From Diogma glabrata (lineage: Eukaryota; Arthropoda; Insecta; Diptera; Cylindrotomidae): 64,000 nt of DNA. The stretch is from the NCBI GenBank assembly GCA_963693315.1, contig OY856188.1:147357724-147421723 (forward strand). Direction: 5' to 3'. Position 1 is the stretch's first letter. Every line of letters begins with the position of its first letter. Below, piece after piece: positions 45,601 to 58,150 of the stretch. The translations under genes were made by a program, and so were the position numbers. Under the pieces are notes generated by a model. That model was not told the origin of the DNA. It saw only the letters and a program-made list of their open reading frames with translations, and did not search any database.

Positions 45601-46269
45601 AAAAATATGGAGGGGCTGAAATCTCACAGCTCTGAGATATCAAGACTTCGGTCTGGGTTAAGGATTTTGATATAGTTTTCGGCAAAAAACTTTTATGAGG
45701 ACATGGTTTTTAGTTTTGGGCAGCGATGTATATCAAACATAACTCTTTGTTAAAGTACTAGTATTTTTTATCTCTGTTTAAAAATTTAAAATTTATTACA
45801 AAACTAACACGAAACATCAATACGTTGCCGGAAAATTATAATCAAAATTCCAAAAATATTGTTAAACTAAATAAAACCAAACTTTTTCAAAATTCCAAAA
45901 ATATTCCAAATATTAGAATAATATCAAATATTTAAATTTTTTCTAAATTCCAATAATATTTCAAAAATTCTTAAAAATTCAAACTTTTTCCAACACTCTA
46001 AATATATTGCCAAAATTATTACAAAATCAAAAATTGAAAATTTTTTCAAAATTCCAAAAATTATAATAATATCAAAAATTAAAAATTTTTCAAAATTCTA
46101 AAAATATTCAAAAAATTCTTACAAAATCAAAAATTAAAACTTTTGCCGAAATTCTAAAAATTATTACAAAATCAAAAATACAAACTTTTTCAAAACTCCA
46201 AAAATATTCAAAAATTTCCATGTCCAATTTCATTTTAAATTACATTTACGTCATAAAAACAGCTACATT

Positions 46270-46905
46270 TTCTTCCAAAAAATTGGCTAAAAAAATAAAT
46301 GAAATCATTTTTTGACACACTTGACATTATTTTTTGACAAACTTATAATGCCATAATTCTCTATAATAATAATAAAACATCATGTCACAAATCATTAATT
46401 TTATTTTTTTGTAAAAAATTGGGTAAAAATAAATAAAAACCGTTCTTTTGACACACTTGACAACATTTTTTGACAAACTTATAATGCCATAATTCTCAAT
46501 AATAATAATAAAATTTCATTTCAAAGAAACAATTTTATTTTTTTCCAAAAAATTGGGTAAAAAACTAATTAAAAATCTTTTGACACACTTGACAACATTT
46601 TTTTGACAAACTTATAATGTCATAATTCTCAATAATAATAATAAAATTTCATTTCAAACCAACAATTTTCTTTTTTTCCAAAAAATTGGGTAAAAAAATA
46701 AATAAAAATCTTTCTTTTGACACACTTGACAACATTTTTTTGACAAACTTATAATGCCTTAATTCTCAATAATAATAATAAAACTTCATTTCAAACAAAC
46801 AATTAATTTTATTTTTTTTCCAAAAAATTAGGTAAAAAAATAAATAAAAATCTTTCTTTTGACACACTTGACAACATTTTTTTGACAAACTTATAATGCA
46901 ATAAT
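46270..46905 (+). repeat. Tandem array, ~135-bp units, five copies
   Basis: 'gacacacttgaca' recurs at about 46,313, 46,450, 46,580, 46,718 and 46,861, each followed by 'tttgacaaacttataatg' and 'aataataataaaa'. Confidence 0.88.
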
Positions 46906-47167
46906 CTAGATTTTGGTCTCACATACCAATCCCGACCATCAAGATTTCTCCAAATTCAATGTTCCTACTCGTAATCACTTAAAATGAACGTTTTTTAAGC
47001 AAAAAATATGCAAATTTCCTTGTTTTGACACCTTTTCGATTTTTTTGACACACTTCCGGTACAGTTATCGAACACATCGTCCTTTCGGCTCTTCCTATTA
47101 AGTAAACCTATTTTTAGAAAAAAAATTTTTCAAATACGTCCAGCGGTTTGCTAGATTTCGTCGGTTG

Positions 47168-47206
47168 TGACGGCCGGCCGGCCGGCCGGCCGACAGACAG
47201 ACATAC
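47168..47206 (+). repeat. GC-rich (CCGG)n and (GACA)n run
   Basis: About six consecutive GGCC/CCGG units followed by 'gacagacagacata', in AT-rich surroundings, shortly after 'cagcggtttgctagatttcg'. Confidence 0.85.
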
Positions 47207-47340
47207 ATTTTTTTTTTTTGCTTTTTTAGAATCAGTAGGTCCTAAAACGTCGAGAAATGCCAAAAAAAGTGGGGGTAAGAATTTCACTTTTGGCTCATGA
47301 ATGTAATACTTAGGTCTTTCAGACCGAAGTAATCATGATA

Positions 47341-48125
47341 TAAGGTCAAAGAAAATTTTTTTCAGGGAAATAGTTATTAACTTTATTCAACTACTGTTAT
47401 ATTGGATATAACACTTCATATTTTAAATAAACCTCATTCTGTTGTTAGGAAAATGTTATCGCGTAGTTGTCCCAATCACGGTGAGTTTGTTTGCAAATAA
47501 TTTTTCTTTGCATGAATAATAAACTGCCAACTTCGAGATGAGGTTGTCATTACTTCAATTTTTTTTCAGTGTAGTCATTTAGTTTTGGTCAAAGTTCTGC
47601 TGACATCAGGTTGATCCTGGTGCATCAGCGATTTGTTTTTTTCTATAAGGAAATATGAGTAACATCCGCACTGATTTCTTTTATAATATTTTGTCAGTTA
47701 TCAAAAATTTTATTGCAATTTGCTTTTGATTAATATTTAATAAATAGATATTATATAAGTAATTATAAAAAATCCTAACTGTAAAAAAGTTGATTAAGAC
47801 CTTATAGAGTATACATATATATAGAGAGAAAAAAACTTTAAAATTGTATGAAGAGAGACATAAAAAATAGTGATCGCTCATATCACATATGTCATATTCA
47901 AATTCTCTTTTCTCCATTTTGATTTGTTTTTAATTACAACCACCAGCTATTTTTATTAAATAATAAATTAAAATCAATTAAATAATTTAAAACAAATAAA
48001 AAATGTTTTCTTTATAGTTGTGCAAATTTTTATAAAATAAATGAAAATAATTACGAGAGTAATATAAATTTATTGTGTTATTTCCGGTGATTATTTAATT
48101 CAAATATTTTATATAAGAAATATTT
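47341..48125. other. AT-rich sequence without recognised gene
   Basis: A 78-codon minus frame at 47,681-47,917 is Phe/Tyr/Ile-rich and looks like chance. Confidence 0.5.
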
Positions 48126-49120
48126 GGGTAGTTCTACACACGAAGGAAGAAAATGGAGCTAATTACGGCACGACATGTTTTTTGCGAATAAGTTCTGGCA
48201 AGTAGTTTTCTGAATGTGGCCAGTCAAAAAAAAATACAAGAGTCACAATAAAAAAAAATCCTTCTTACTCCTAAATTAACTCAAAATTATCTCAATATTA
48301 TCTCAAAATACGAAATAAACATTTATTTAAGTCAAAATCCCAAATATTTAAGTCACTAAGAGACCAGCGGGACTGAGAATTTATCAATTTATCAGTATTT
48401 CGCTTAAAAATGACAAAATTACGTCTAAAAAAAAAATAAACGGATTCTATACCAAGACAATACATATTCACGTCGTATAAAATTACAAAATTACCTGTAA
48501 TTAAAATCCTTTTTACGAAAATACTTGCCATGGGACTGAATTATCAGTGGCCCAGTATGACTGGGCAACACACGATCTTGCTAGTAATGATGACTGTTTT
48601 GATTGATAAAACCTCGGACTAAGTAAAACACTTGCTATATTATATTTATTGAACTTTAATTAATTCCTGTGACGAGCTATAACTTGATAGAAATATGAAT
48701 TTCCAATATTTTCAATGTGTTTTGATTGGGCAGGAGAATAATAACAAATTCGTGGGACAAACTTTAATAGGATATATCTTATATGAAATATAGAATAATG
48801 TTATGATTATTTACACATTATTAAAGCATCATTATTCAAAATTACTACTACAGTGTAAATTTGTCTCTACACACTTGGAATCATTGATTATTTAGCTTAC
48901 CAGCTTTGACTTTCAAGGTGGGATACGCCAGGAGACTGAGAATTTGACGTTTTGAATAATTTGTTTTGTAAGAAATATATTTCGAAACGGGTTTATTTTG
49001 GGTGACCAGCTAGACATACTTAAGGTTTACAAATTTCATTTGAAAAAAAGTTTTTTTTTTTCATATTAATATACGAAATAAGCAGAGCCGTCCGAAATTC
49101 CTATGTTTGTAGAACTACCC
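48126..49120. mobile_element. MITE-like element with GGGTAGTTCTACA ends
   Basis: Perfect 13-bp inverted termini lie 995 bp apart, flanked by ATTT on both sides (48122-48125, 49121-49124). No transposase frame. Confidence 0.68.
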
Positions 49121-49884
49121 ATTTAGCAATATTTTCTAACGACACGAACAAATGTTTTAGTTCTGTAAATATTTTCAAAGTATATTATGAAAACGTGCTG
49201 TCAAACTTTTTTCATTATGGACAAATTTATTTTTCATTGATAAAAATCAAAAATTATATGTTTGGTTATAATAAAAGCCAAAATTTCATTTCTTTTTATA
49301 CAGTCGCCGGGAGGGAGAAACTATTATATTTTGTTGTAGGTTTTTTCTTATACTCGCAAAAAACTCGAAATAATTGTACAATTTTGAGGCAAATGAAAAA
49401 GTTACGTACGTTTATGGGAAGATATAAAGGGTTCTCAGAGAGACAAAGAGAGGAAAACAATAAACGATTTGACATAAGTGAGTCACGATAAGTATTAGTT
49501 ACGGTGATCGGTTGATTAAGACCAAGTATAGTATAACTGTATATAGTACAATAGTATTAATAAGGGGTTTCGCGTATCCAATAAGAACAATATTATAAAC
49601 AACTAGTTGTATATATATACTTTTGGTGGGATTAAATATTTTCGTTAACGGATTATGGTAGATTTAAATCTGATTCATAACTGAATATCTAAAACTACAA
49701 GAGTTTCTAAAACGGCTGATTATCTAAAACTATACCCATTTGTAAATCATGTATATTTGAAAAATCGTTGGAGTTTTTATTGTTGTGCTTCGTCATTTTG
49801 TCTAAATAATATATTTTTGGGAAATTACCAAACTGTTGTGATATTAGCAGGTTATGTTTTAGCTAATTAAACGCCGACACATCC
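49121..49884. other. Sequence without recognised gene
   Basis: A 98-codon plus frame (49,195-49,491) ends in a basic, Glu-rich tail. I do not recognise it and see no upstream signals. Confidence 0.4.
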
Positions 49885-50418
49885 AGCAACTTCGAAACAT
49901 ATAAAAACCTTTTAAGATCAAGGTCACACAATAACTTTTCAATTAAAGATTGGGTTACTTAACCATAAATCGTATCACATATAAATGTGATATAAGCTTA
50001 TATAATAGGACAGGGTAGAGAAAATAACGGGTAAAAGGCAAATTTATTTTAAAAATTTGCAGGAACAAAACTAAAATGGGGTTTGCCAATAATCCAGCCT
50101 GACTATGTAATAATCCAGCCAACATATGCCTTGATTATGTGACGCACTGTCTTCCTCAATGATAAAAGCCCAGATATAATATTACAAGAAAGCTCATTTT
50201 TTCGTGCAATCAAAGGCGCGCCATCATCTAGGAATATTTCATAGCTAATATTGAAAGTGCTACCGTTGACCGAATACAGTTCAGCCGCCAACATTCTCTA
50301 AGATATCACTTTTGCAGGATAATCTCAATGTTATTGCCATTGGTATGTGATATCTCACGTTAACTAGTAAAAACAAAACAAAATTACTAATCAATAAAAA
50401 CTGATCCCTCCATGCGGG
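49885..50418 (-). mobile_element. LINE-derived short element, minus-strand copy
   Basis: Its reverse complement begins CCCGCATGGAGGGATCAG, passes 'gaactgtattc' and ends near 'ccttgatcttaaaagg', matching the order of the 28,600-29,268 copy. It lacks a clear poly-A. Confidence 0.75.
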
Positions 50419-51233
50419 AGAATAAAATAAAACAACATATCTTTCCCTCAATCTTTGCTAAACTTTCTGTTGCTTGTAAATGTTTTCCAAATATTCAAAT
50501 TATTAGTTCAGGATATGTTCAAATAGCTAATGAGATATTAACCATTTAATGAATCATTTAACAAATGACAGAGCGTTAAAGAACTCAAAAAATCAATTTC
50601 ATTTTATTTATCTGACAATTTTACTTCTCATTATCCAATCGAAAATCGTTGTAAAATTTTATTTTATAATTGTTAATTTTAAATTACGTATTACGAATTA
50701 ATTGTAATATAAATAATATTCAAATAATCAATCAACTAATTAATTTTATATAATAAAATAATTAATTCTCAATTGAAAAATATAAACAAAATGGATGAAA
50801 ATTTTGAAATTAGGCAAGAAAGTGTAAATGGTACCACAAAAATAGTGCTTACGTATCTATATATATAGATATTTATAGGTTTAAAGATAGATCAAAGTTA
50901 ATAACACATTTCAGTTATTTCATAATTAGATATTTTAGAAGAAAATTTATAGAAGTGTCAAAATGTTTCTATCAAAAACATCGAGAAAAAATTTTAACAG
51001 ACATTAAATGAAATGCGTTCGAATACTAAAAGAATCTCACGTCTTTTGATTAGATCTTTAACTATTTATGTCGCGTTCTTTGGAAAAAAAAAAAAATAGA
51101 TCTGAGATCAAAAAAATTAGCTGTCAGATCAAATTAGCTGTCAGTTTGTGTTCTTTGGCAAAAAAAATTGATTTTTTTTTCGATCTAGATCAAGTTTTAA
51201 AAATCTAGATTTTTTGGTAGATTTTACAAATAT
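50419..51233. other. AT-rich sequence without recognised gene
   Basis: 'gcgttctttgg' at 51,070 recurs inverted at 53,975 and could be a terminal repeat of an element spanning that interval; the flanks do not confirm it. Confidence 0.4.
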
Positions 51234-51969
51234 TGTTATGGTGCCGCAAGAACACCGCTGCACGTCGAATGAAGTTCTTAATTTTATTGCATCATCATTC
51301 TCGTCATTCCATATATTTCGCGCAATTCGGGTAGACGAATCTATTGACTAACCGTCATTAATGTTTCAAGATTATCGTATCACTTTTAACCTTCTAAATT
51401 GTAGATTTTCTTTCTTATATTCACACTTGAAAATATAACATGCAACGACAAAATAAATTCCCATTTAGCATTATTATTTGTTAAGAAGCTGCACAAGACC
51501 AGCCGCAGCGATATTGTCGTTATTTTAAATATATTATAAATACTTGAATTTATCTCCGTGATGGCCCCTTATTTTTGTATTTTGTGCAGTTGTAATTTAA
51601 AATTCACTCGTGAAGATCAATGAAAAAATTAATTTTTTTTTATATTCACGTTTCTTTGTTTTAGACTTTAAGTAGTACAATTTTTATTCAGATTCAATTT
51701 ATGAGTGTTGTTAGTAAAATTAGTAAATTTTGTTATAAATTAGTTCAATTTATTTCAATTAGTTCAATTTTTTTCATTGAGTTTGTTTCATAAAACGTAA
51801 GTAGAAAGACAAATTTTTGTTCGCAAAATTTGACAATTTATTATTAAAATTTTGATCAAGCCACGTTTCAATAATAATCTAATTATATAAAATTCATTTT
51901 CTGAGTGTAAAAAGTGATTGTTTCAAAAAAGAAAACTCATTCGCAAAATTAAACTTAAAATGTTTCTGT

Positions 51970-52460
51970 TAAAACCAAATGCTTTTATTGTGATATTAAT
52001 GAAATGCGATATAATTGGATCATGGGGGAAATTCACGTTTTACAAATATATATCGTGTTGGTTATTATCAGAAGGTGTAGCAATGTGTTTTGGTTTAACT
52101 TATGTGAAAACCGATCAAAACGGAAATGAAGATTGTGTTTGTGAAAATATTAAACTAAAAATTTTCGAAAAGGCTAATCAACTTAAGCATTATATTGATT
52201 TCTTTAATGTTAATACAAATCATCAATCATAAATAATTAAATATTTATATTGTGTTAAATATTAATTTTAATTTTTGGGTAATCGTCATTTTGGGACCTT
52301 ATTATTTTTAGCCGTATGGCATGGGCTTCATAGTGGATACTACTATATATGTTTTCTGATGGAATTTCTTATTATTATTCTAGAAAAAGATATTGAACCA
52401 ATTCAAAAAAATAATGAAACAACTCGAAGCATTGTTGAAAATCTAGCATTAAGCGTTTAG
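51970..52460 (+). pseudogene. LPCAT3/nessy-type lysophospholipid acyltransferase fragment
   Basis: Two stretches read as one MBOAT-family protein. The first (to 52,229) has 'FTFYKYISCWLLSEGVA', 'KTDQNGNEDCVCENIKLKIF' and 'YIDFFNVNTNH'. The second (52,270-52,460) has 'FLGNRHFGTLLFLAVWHGLH' then 'SGYYYICFLMEFLIIILEKD'. The WHGLH block carries the catalytic His of MBOAT5/LPCAT3 enzymes, which reacylate lysophospholipids in the ER membrane. The ~50 bp between the stretches has stops and no splice AG, the N-terminus and last ~70 residues are missing, and no intron is visible. I read it as a decayed, possibly processed, host-gene fragment covering the central to C-terminal third. Confidence 0.8.
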
Positions 52461-53665
52461 TGGATTTTTTTGACATTGTGTTGTTGAGCTGTTGCATATG
52501 GATGTGTATTAATAGTCAACTTTGAAACACCGTCGCTAGAATCAAACGTTACATAGTTATACGTATACGTTTCAACCTGTAAACTCATTGGCTTGGTTCA
52601 ACGGTGTTATTTAGTGCCGGCATTTGTTGACCTTCAACTAAATTCGCATGATTCAGCAGTTTTGTTTTATAACTTTATTTTATCATAAAATTTACTCATC
52701 ATTCATCCACAATTACATATTTCAACCATTTTATAGTGCCACAATCTGTTCAACTTTCATCCACAATCGCCTGATTTAATAGTTTTTCTATTGCTACCGT
52801 TACTCATGTCAATTTATATTCAACAATAGTACCAATTTTTAATATCAGCTCAACATTGCATGAGACAATAGTTCTGTTTTTCATCATTGCCGTTGCTCAA
52901 CTTTATTTATATTCAATCTGGTTTTTGCTCACGTTCATTTATATTCAACAATAGAACCAATTTCAAATATCAGCTATATATATTCTTTCAACATTGCATG
53001 ATACAATAATTCTGTATTTCATCGTTGCCGTTACGCACATTCATTTATATATAACAATATTATCATTTTCAAATATCAGCGGTATATTTTGTTTCAACAG
53101 TGCACGAGACAATAGTTCTGGATTCCATCGTTGTTGTTGCTCACGTACAGATATATTCACCAATATTACCAATTTGAAACATCAGCTGTGTATATTTATC
53201 CACCATCGCATGGTCCTCTTCATATAATTGGAGTGAGAGAGATGATCGACTGATGCAGCGGAAACAAGGGCGTGGGATCTACTACTAGCATGGGGTGAGC
53301 ACCGTTAAAATTATCTATAGGTATAGGGTTGTGTGGGTGTGTGTGTATGAACCTGGATAGATGTATGGGTGCATGAGTGTGTAATTGTGAGTGTATGTGT
53401 GTATGCGTGAGTGTATGAGATGCGAGAGCGTATGAATGTGAGATTGATTAAGGGGGTGACATGACGGTCGTGGCTTCTTCGACCTGTAGGGCCGCCAGGG
53501 TCTTCCTTTTCTCACCTTTTCTTTTGATATCCGAACCGCTATACAACCAATATACGCGTACAATTCAGCAATTTTTACTAGGCAGCAGGTATACTCTCTC
53601 GTTCCCGCAGACTGAAGCTAGTTTAGGGTTCAAAATCGAACTAGGTACGCGGCCTGCTATAACAA

Positions 53666-53687
53666 CTCCATCGGTTTTCCGATGGAG
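53666..53687 (+). promoter_or_regulatory. Terminal stem-loop, second copy
   Basis: CTCCATCGG / CCGATGGAG with a TTTT loop, 16 bp before the element end; pairs with the 3,475-3,496 hairpin as a covarying homologue. Confidence 0.6.
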
Positions 53688-54031
53688 CTAGTTCTCCTTT
53701 ACAATACATTGAAACATTATTTTAAATTGTCAAATTTATGTAAACAAAAAAATCCGCCATTTTAATTATTATTTTTATTTTCTTTAAAAATAATTTATTA
53801 TTATTTAAATTACTAATTAATAATAAAGTTATTACAAATAAAATGATAAAACGTAAAATCTATCATTTTGAAATGTAAACATAACCAAACATATCAACTG
53901 ACAGAGGAAAACAATTTACTACTACATTTACAAAAGTAGATTAGTAGATAATAACTCAATCTTTTTTCGATCAAGCCAAAGAACGCAACATTAATGAAAA
54001 TAAGACCACATTAAGTATTCGTAACACACAC

Positions 54032-54151
54032 CAGTAAACAAATTCTGTTGTAACTGTGAAGCGGTGAAGTGTTAAAATTTCTTCGATTCTTTTCATTAAA
54101 AATAAAAAACTTATCACTTCACCGCTTCACAGTTACAGAATTTGTTTGCAG
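54032..54151. mobile_element. MITE of the CAGCCAAATTC family, short copy
   Basis: 120 bp. Arms 'acaaattctg' and 'cagaatttgt' with 'actgtgaagcggtgaagtg' inverted on the other side. Confidence 0.8.
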
Positions 54152-54607
54152 AACATTAAAAATACCAATTCTCATATGTTAACATTTAAAACAAAATAAC
54201 GTAAAAATTTTTATACTGCTATATATAATATAATACACCTAATTCTGTTTTTACACGACAGATACGTTCCAGAGAAAGACGTGCAAAAAAAATTCGTGTA
54301 AAAATATACATTGTTTATATGAAGAAATGGAGGATTGGTTCCACTCTCGAGAAATGAGTACAAAAAAAAATATTTGACACGCTGTTGCATTGACGACACC
54401 ACCATCACTTCTGAAAATATGGTACGCTTATATATATTATTCAATTAATAGCTAGCTTTTGCCATAAATTAGTTATAACTTTAGAAAAAATTGTTAAATA
54501 TAAATAGAACTTCAATAATTTTATTGAAAGTGGCAAACCAAAAATGAAATGCAGAATCATTGTGAGTTTTTAACACTTCACCGCTTCATAATTACAGAAT
54601 TTGGCTG
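54152..54607. other. AT-rich sequence with a MITE end
   Basis: 54,568-54,607 is one end of the CAGCCAAATTC MITE family ('cacttcaccgcttcat', 'acagaatttggctg'). The rest holds nothing recognised. Confidence 0.6.
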
Positions 54608-54639
54608 CTGATCCGGTTTAATTTAATGAATCCGATTAC

Positions 54640-56100
54640 ATCGCATCTTCCAAGGAGCTGTCTGATTTCGTGATTCATTCGGATTCTTTACTGATTTTCA
54701 GCAACTTTATATGGACCATAAATTCTTCGCATGACTTTCCTCTCGAATGTTGATAGAATTCTATAGTCGATGGGGTTCAGTTGCCAACTTTCACTTCTGA
54801 AGGTAGGGACAGGTCGAATTAATGCTTTATAAAAACGCGACCACAAAAGAAATTTTGATCGCAGTAGTTTTAAGTATGCGTAGAAAACTCTGTATGCGGC
54901 AAGGCTTTTGATATATGCCTGCATGTTATTTGACGATGTATTTACAGACCCGAGGAATTTAAATTATTACGCGCGTTCCATTTTATAGCCAGTATCCAGA
55001 TCTATATATTGTTAGAAGTTTAGTTTTGTCAATGTTGATTCATAACCTAAGTCGTTTAGCATTTTTTTCAAGTTGTGAGACGATCCTTAATATCACTTGT
55101 TCTACGTCCGAGAAGCGCAATATCATCTGCGTAGCCAAGAATTAGACTAGATTTGTTAAAGATGCAGTTTTGTTTCTCGAATTGGCTTTTTCTTATCGCG
55201 TTCTCAAGCGCCAAATTAAAAAGTACGGGTGCTAGTGCATCACCTTGTCGAAGACCTGATATCAAAAGGACCAGAAACTGACCCTGGACCAAAGGTTGCC
55301 CAGATGATACTCTCATATGCTTACTTGAAGTCAACGTAGAGCTGGTGTATGATGATTCTGTACTCCCAAAATTTTTTTCCAGAATGAACGGTTGGGATGA
55401 AAACCACACTGGTAGTCACCGATGATAGGTTCGGCAAATGGGATGCGTCGAGCAAGTCGAGTGATGCCTCGATAGTTGGCACTTCAGGCGGTCAACTATC
55501 TTAAGAGCGGAGCAATAAGAACTGTTTTCCATTCAGCAGGTAGTTCTTCTTCGTCCCAGATCGCAAGAACCAGATCGTATATACGTGAGACAAGAGTTCC
55601 TCCATTTTTGAATAGTTCTCCGCGGATTCATCGATACCTGGTGATATGCCATTTTTTAGATTTTTAATGGCAGCTTCCACTTCTTCTATTGCTGGGTAAG
55701 GAACAAAAATCTCGTAACTTGACTGAGCAGTTGCTGGAATTGAATCAATTTCATTCGACCTATTCAGTAGGCTTTGAAAGTGGCAGCGCTATACTACCAA
55801 CACATTACGTTCGTTTGTTGTAAGTTCGTTGTTTCCATTTTTGATGGTTGTGGATCTTGGGTGGAAATTTTTATCAGATTCCGCGCATTGGCAAAACACT
55901 ATTTCGTATTTCTATTAGCCGAATGTCGGTTGATGTTTTCGATATAACTCTTCATATTTTCTTAGCGTATAGATGATCAGCTGGGAAGCTTCGGTTCTTT
56001 CTTGTTAACCATTTTCCTCGCTTATAATCAACGCTTTAGCGGAAACCGTCGTCGAACCATTCGTTGCGTGATTTTGGTGGTCATTTTCCAATTGTAGTTG
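54640..56100 (-). pseudogene. RTE-like LINE reverse transcriptase, minus strand
   Basis: Going down the minus strand: 'EEVEAAIKNLKNGISPG' (about 55,650), 'ILAIWDEEELPAEWKTV'-type block, 'GLRQGDALAPVLFNLALE' (about 55,220), the catalytic 'LGYADDIALLGRR' (about 55,110) and the C-terminal 'FYKALIRPVPTFRSESWQ' and 'FERKVMRRIYGP' (about 54,700-54,830). These are RTE-type blocks. Frameshifts and stops between the segments inactivate it. The YADD pair itself is intact. Confidence 0.85.
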
Positions 56101-56559
56101 GTGCTGGGGCTATAATGGTTGATTGAAGCGTTTGGTATTCTTCTTGTATTTTTAAAGGCATCTCAGCGGGATGTCATTTTCTTCTATGTTTCAGGAAATA
56201 GTAATATTTCCCGATATCTACTCAGTGTTGGCGGATTCTTAAATGCATCAACATTCCAGCGAACGGCCTTTTTTGCTGGTCTATTAGAGGTAGATAATAA
56301 CTTGCACTTGTAATTAAAGATAACGATCGGTGTCCATATCAGCTCCTTTGCTTTGTGATAAAACGGCCAAGTGTCTCTTTGAGAACACTTAATCGATTTG
56401 ATTTTCCGTTCTTCCGTCATTTAATTATCACATTACCTTGTGGATTTTCTTATGAGGGTAGAAAGTGTTTGAAATAACTATAAATCATACATCACAGCCA
56501 GCTCAGCTGTTAGGGGCGATATGTGTTTAAAGTTCTGCACTTTTACCAATTTGAGTCAC

Positions 56560-57420
56560 CTACCTCGAAATCAAATTGACGATGTGTTAGAAACAGCACG
56601 ATTCTTTTAGAGCGATCTTTTAGCGGTGCATACATTGGAAGTGACCACTCACTTCCTTGTGTGTGCTTTGATAAAGTTCCACTTTCCAAATCCAGGCATT
56701 TTGAAATTAAAAGAACGGAAACGATTTAACATCTAATCACTAAAGAATGCTGAAACAGAAGAGAGATATCAAAACCATATTGCCAAACATTGGAAAAATC
56801 AGAAACCATTAATGGAGACGTCGATGAGTCATGGTATTTATTCAAACATGCTGTTTTAAGAACTCCTGAAGGAATACTTTGCCGACCAGAAAACCACTCC
56901 CCGAATCCCTGGATAGATTGAGAATGGTGCTAGAAAAATTGGTCTGCAAATTAACAACGATAAAACCTCCCCTTGGATCACCATATGTATCAACTAACAC
57001 CAAACTCAAGTTATAGAAGACATTGATTAAATCGGTGGTGCGATGGGTCACAAACGTGAACTCTTACAAAAAATCACATTTATCTGTATTTTAGCGCAAG
57101 ATCCAACGCCACATTTTTGGTCCACTTAAGACAGACGAATGAGAGTACAGAACCCGATATAACTTTGAGATCACGTTTCTTCTTGACGATCGTGATACAA
57201 TAGGTTGAATCCGGCCCAATAGGATCGCTTGGTTTGTGCATGTTCTAGGAGCCGATTCTCTGTCTGGAATGATTAAAAAAATGTACGTTAGTACCACAGG
57301 GCGTCCAGGGAGATCACGACTGCAATGGGAGGTGAGTGTAATAAACGACTTTAAAAAATTGGCTGCCATGGTAATCATGTCACTATTGCGATTGACCGTG
57401 GTGAATAATTAAAGCTGATT
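56560..57420 (+). pseudogene. RTE-like LINE, internally deleted, plus strand
   Basis: 56,560-56,840 matches 15,330-15,600 closely (endonuclease C-terminus: 'GAYIGSDH', then 'NAETEERYQNH'). After a short RT scrap ('IGLQINNDKT', about 56,935-56,965) it jumps to the RTE C-terminus: 'RRHIFGPLKTDE'-like, 'RPNRIAWFVHVLGADSL' and 'TTGRPGRSRLQWE' (about 57,090-57,340). The RT palm is missing. It faces the minus-strand RTE fragment directly to its left. Confidence 0.78.
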
Positions 57421-57544
57421 AGCTTGGCCATGTCCCTACATGGAACTCAAAAAAATAAACAAAATTAAACAAAAAAAAGAAAGATTAAATTATGCCAGCC
57501 TGTAAATGGTTTAAATTGAAACACACAGTATCAGTTGAAATGAA

Positions 57545-58150
57545 AAAAACTTTTTGAAAAAAAAATAGAACCGACTTCAAAAAAAAACACAAGAGGCACA
57601 AAAAAGTGAAAAATAACTCAATTGTGGCTTTTAGAGAGAAAAATACGTTACATTTTGATTAATTTAATTTAATTATGCCTTACTATAGACAAAACAATTT
57701 CGCTATTAAAAAAAGTTACTATATTAAAATAGTTACTTTTTATTATAATTATTATAGTTATTATAGTTGTTATAATAGTTATTAGATTTTAAAAGTTATT
57801 TGTAGTACAAAACTGTTGAAAATTGGTGCCAAGCCCGAGACATATTAGTTGGTTATTCGTCAATGTGGCACCGACTTCGAACAGTTTCGGAACTACAAAT
57901 AACTTTTAAAATCTAATAACTATTATAACAACTATAATAACTATAAAAATTATAATAAAAAGTGACTATTTTAATATAGTAACATTTTTTAATAGCGAAA
58001 TTGTTTTGTCTATAGTAAGGCATAATTATATTAAATTAATCAAAATGTAACGTATTTTTGTCTCTAAAAGCCACAATTGAGTTATTTTTCACTTTTTTGT
58101 GCCTCTTTTGTTTTTTTTGAAGTCGGTTCTATTTTTTTTCAAAAAGTTTT
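57545..58150. repeat. Long palindrome, ~270-bp arms
   Basis: Sequence from 'tagaaccgacttcaaaaaa' (57,566) through 'tataacaactataataact'-type blocks returns inverted by 58,140, with a ~60-bp spacer around 57,845 containing 'ggtgccaagcccgagac'. Confidence 0.85.

Larger units (their letters stand above)
45604..47340. mobile_element. Repeat-rich element bounded by inverted 'cttcggtctg' words
   Basis: 'gacttcggtctg' at about 45,645 and 'cagaccgaag' at about 47,320 face each other. Between are degenerate A/T repeats (45,860-46,220), a five-unit tandem array and a CCGG-rich block. No coding frame; boundaries are tentative. Confidence 0.4.
51234..53703. mobile_element. Second long-LTR-like element (tentative left end)
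   Basis: The right ~490 bp parallels the right end of 748-3511: GT-rich stretch, 'ggccgccaggg'/'gtcgccagag' block, 'ctaggtacgc(g/a)gcctgctat', stem-loop and a TTTACA/TTACA end. At 51,234 TGTTATGG matches the first seven bases of the other element, with ATAT and ATAC as near-matching flanks. About 130-bp tandem units built on 'aacaatag...caatttcaaatatcag' occupy 52,790-53,210. The middle holds an LPCAT3-like pseudogene. The left end is less certain than the right. Confidence 0.5.

Noticed and set aside
47681..47917. 78-codon hydrophobic frame as a small membrane protein
   Set aside because: Phe/Tyr/Ile-rich translation is expected from AT-rich DNA; no homology or signals.
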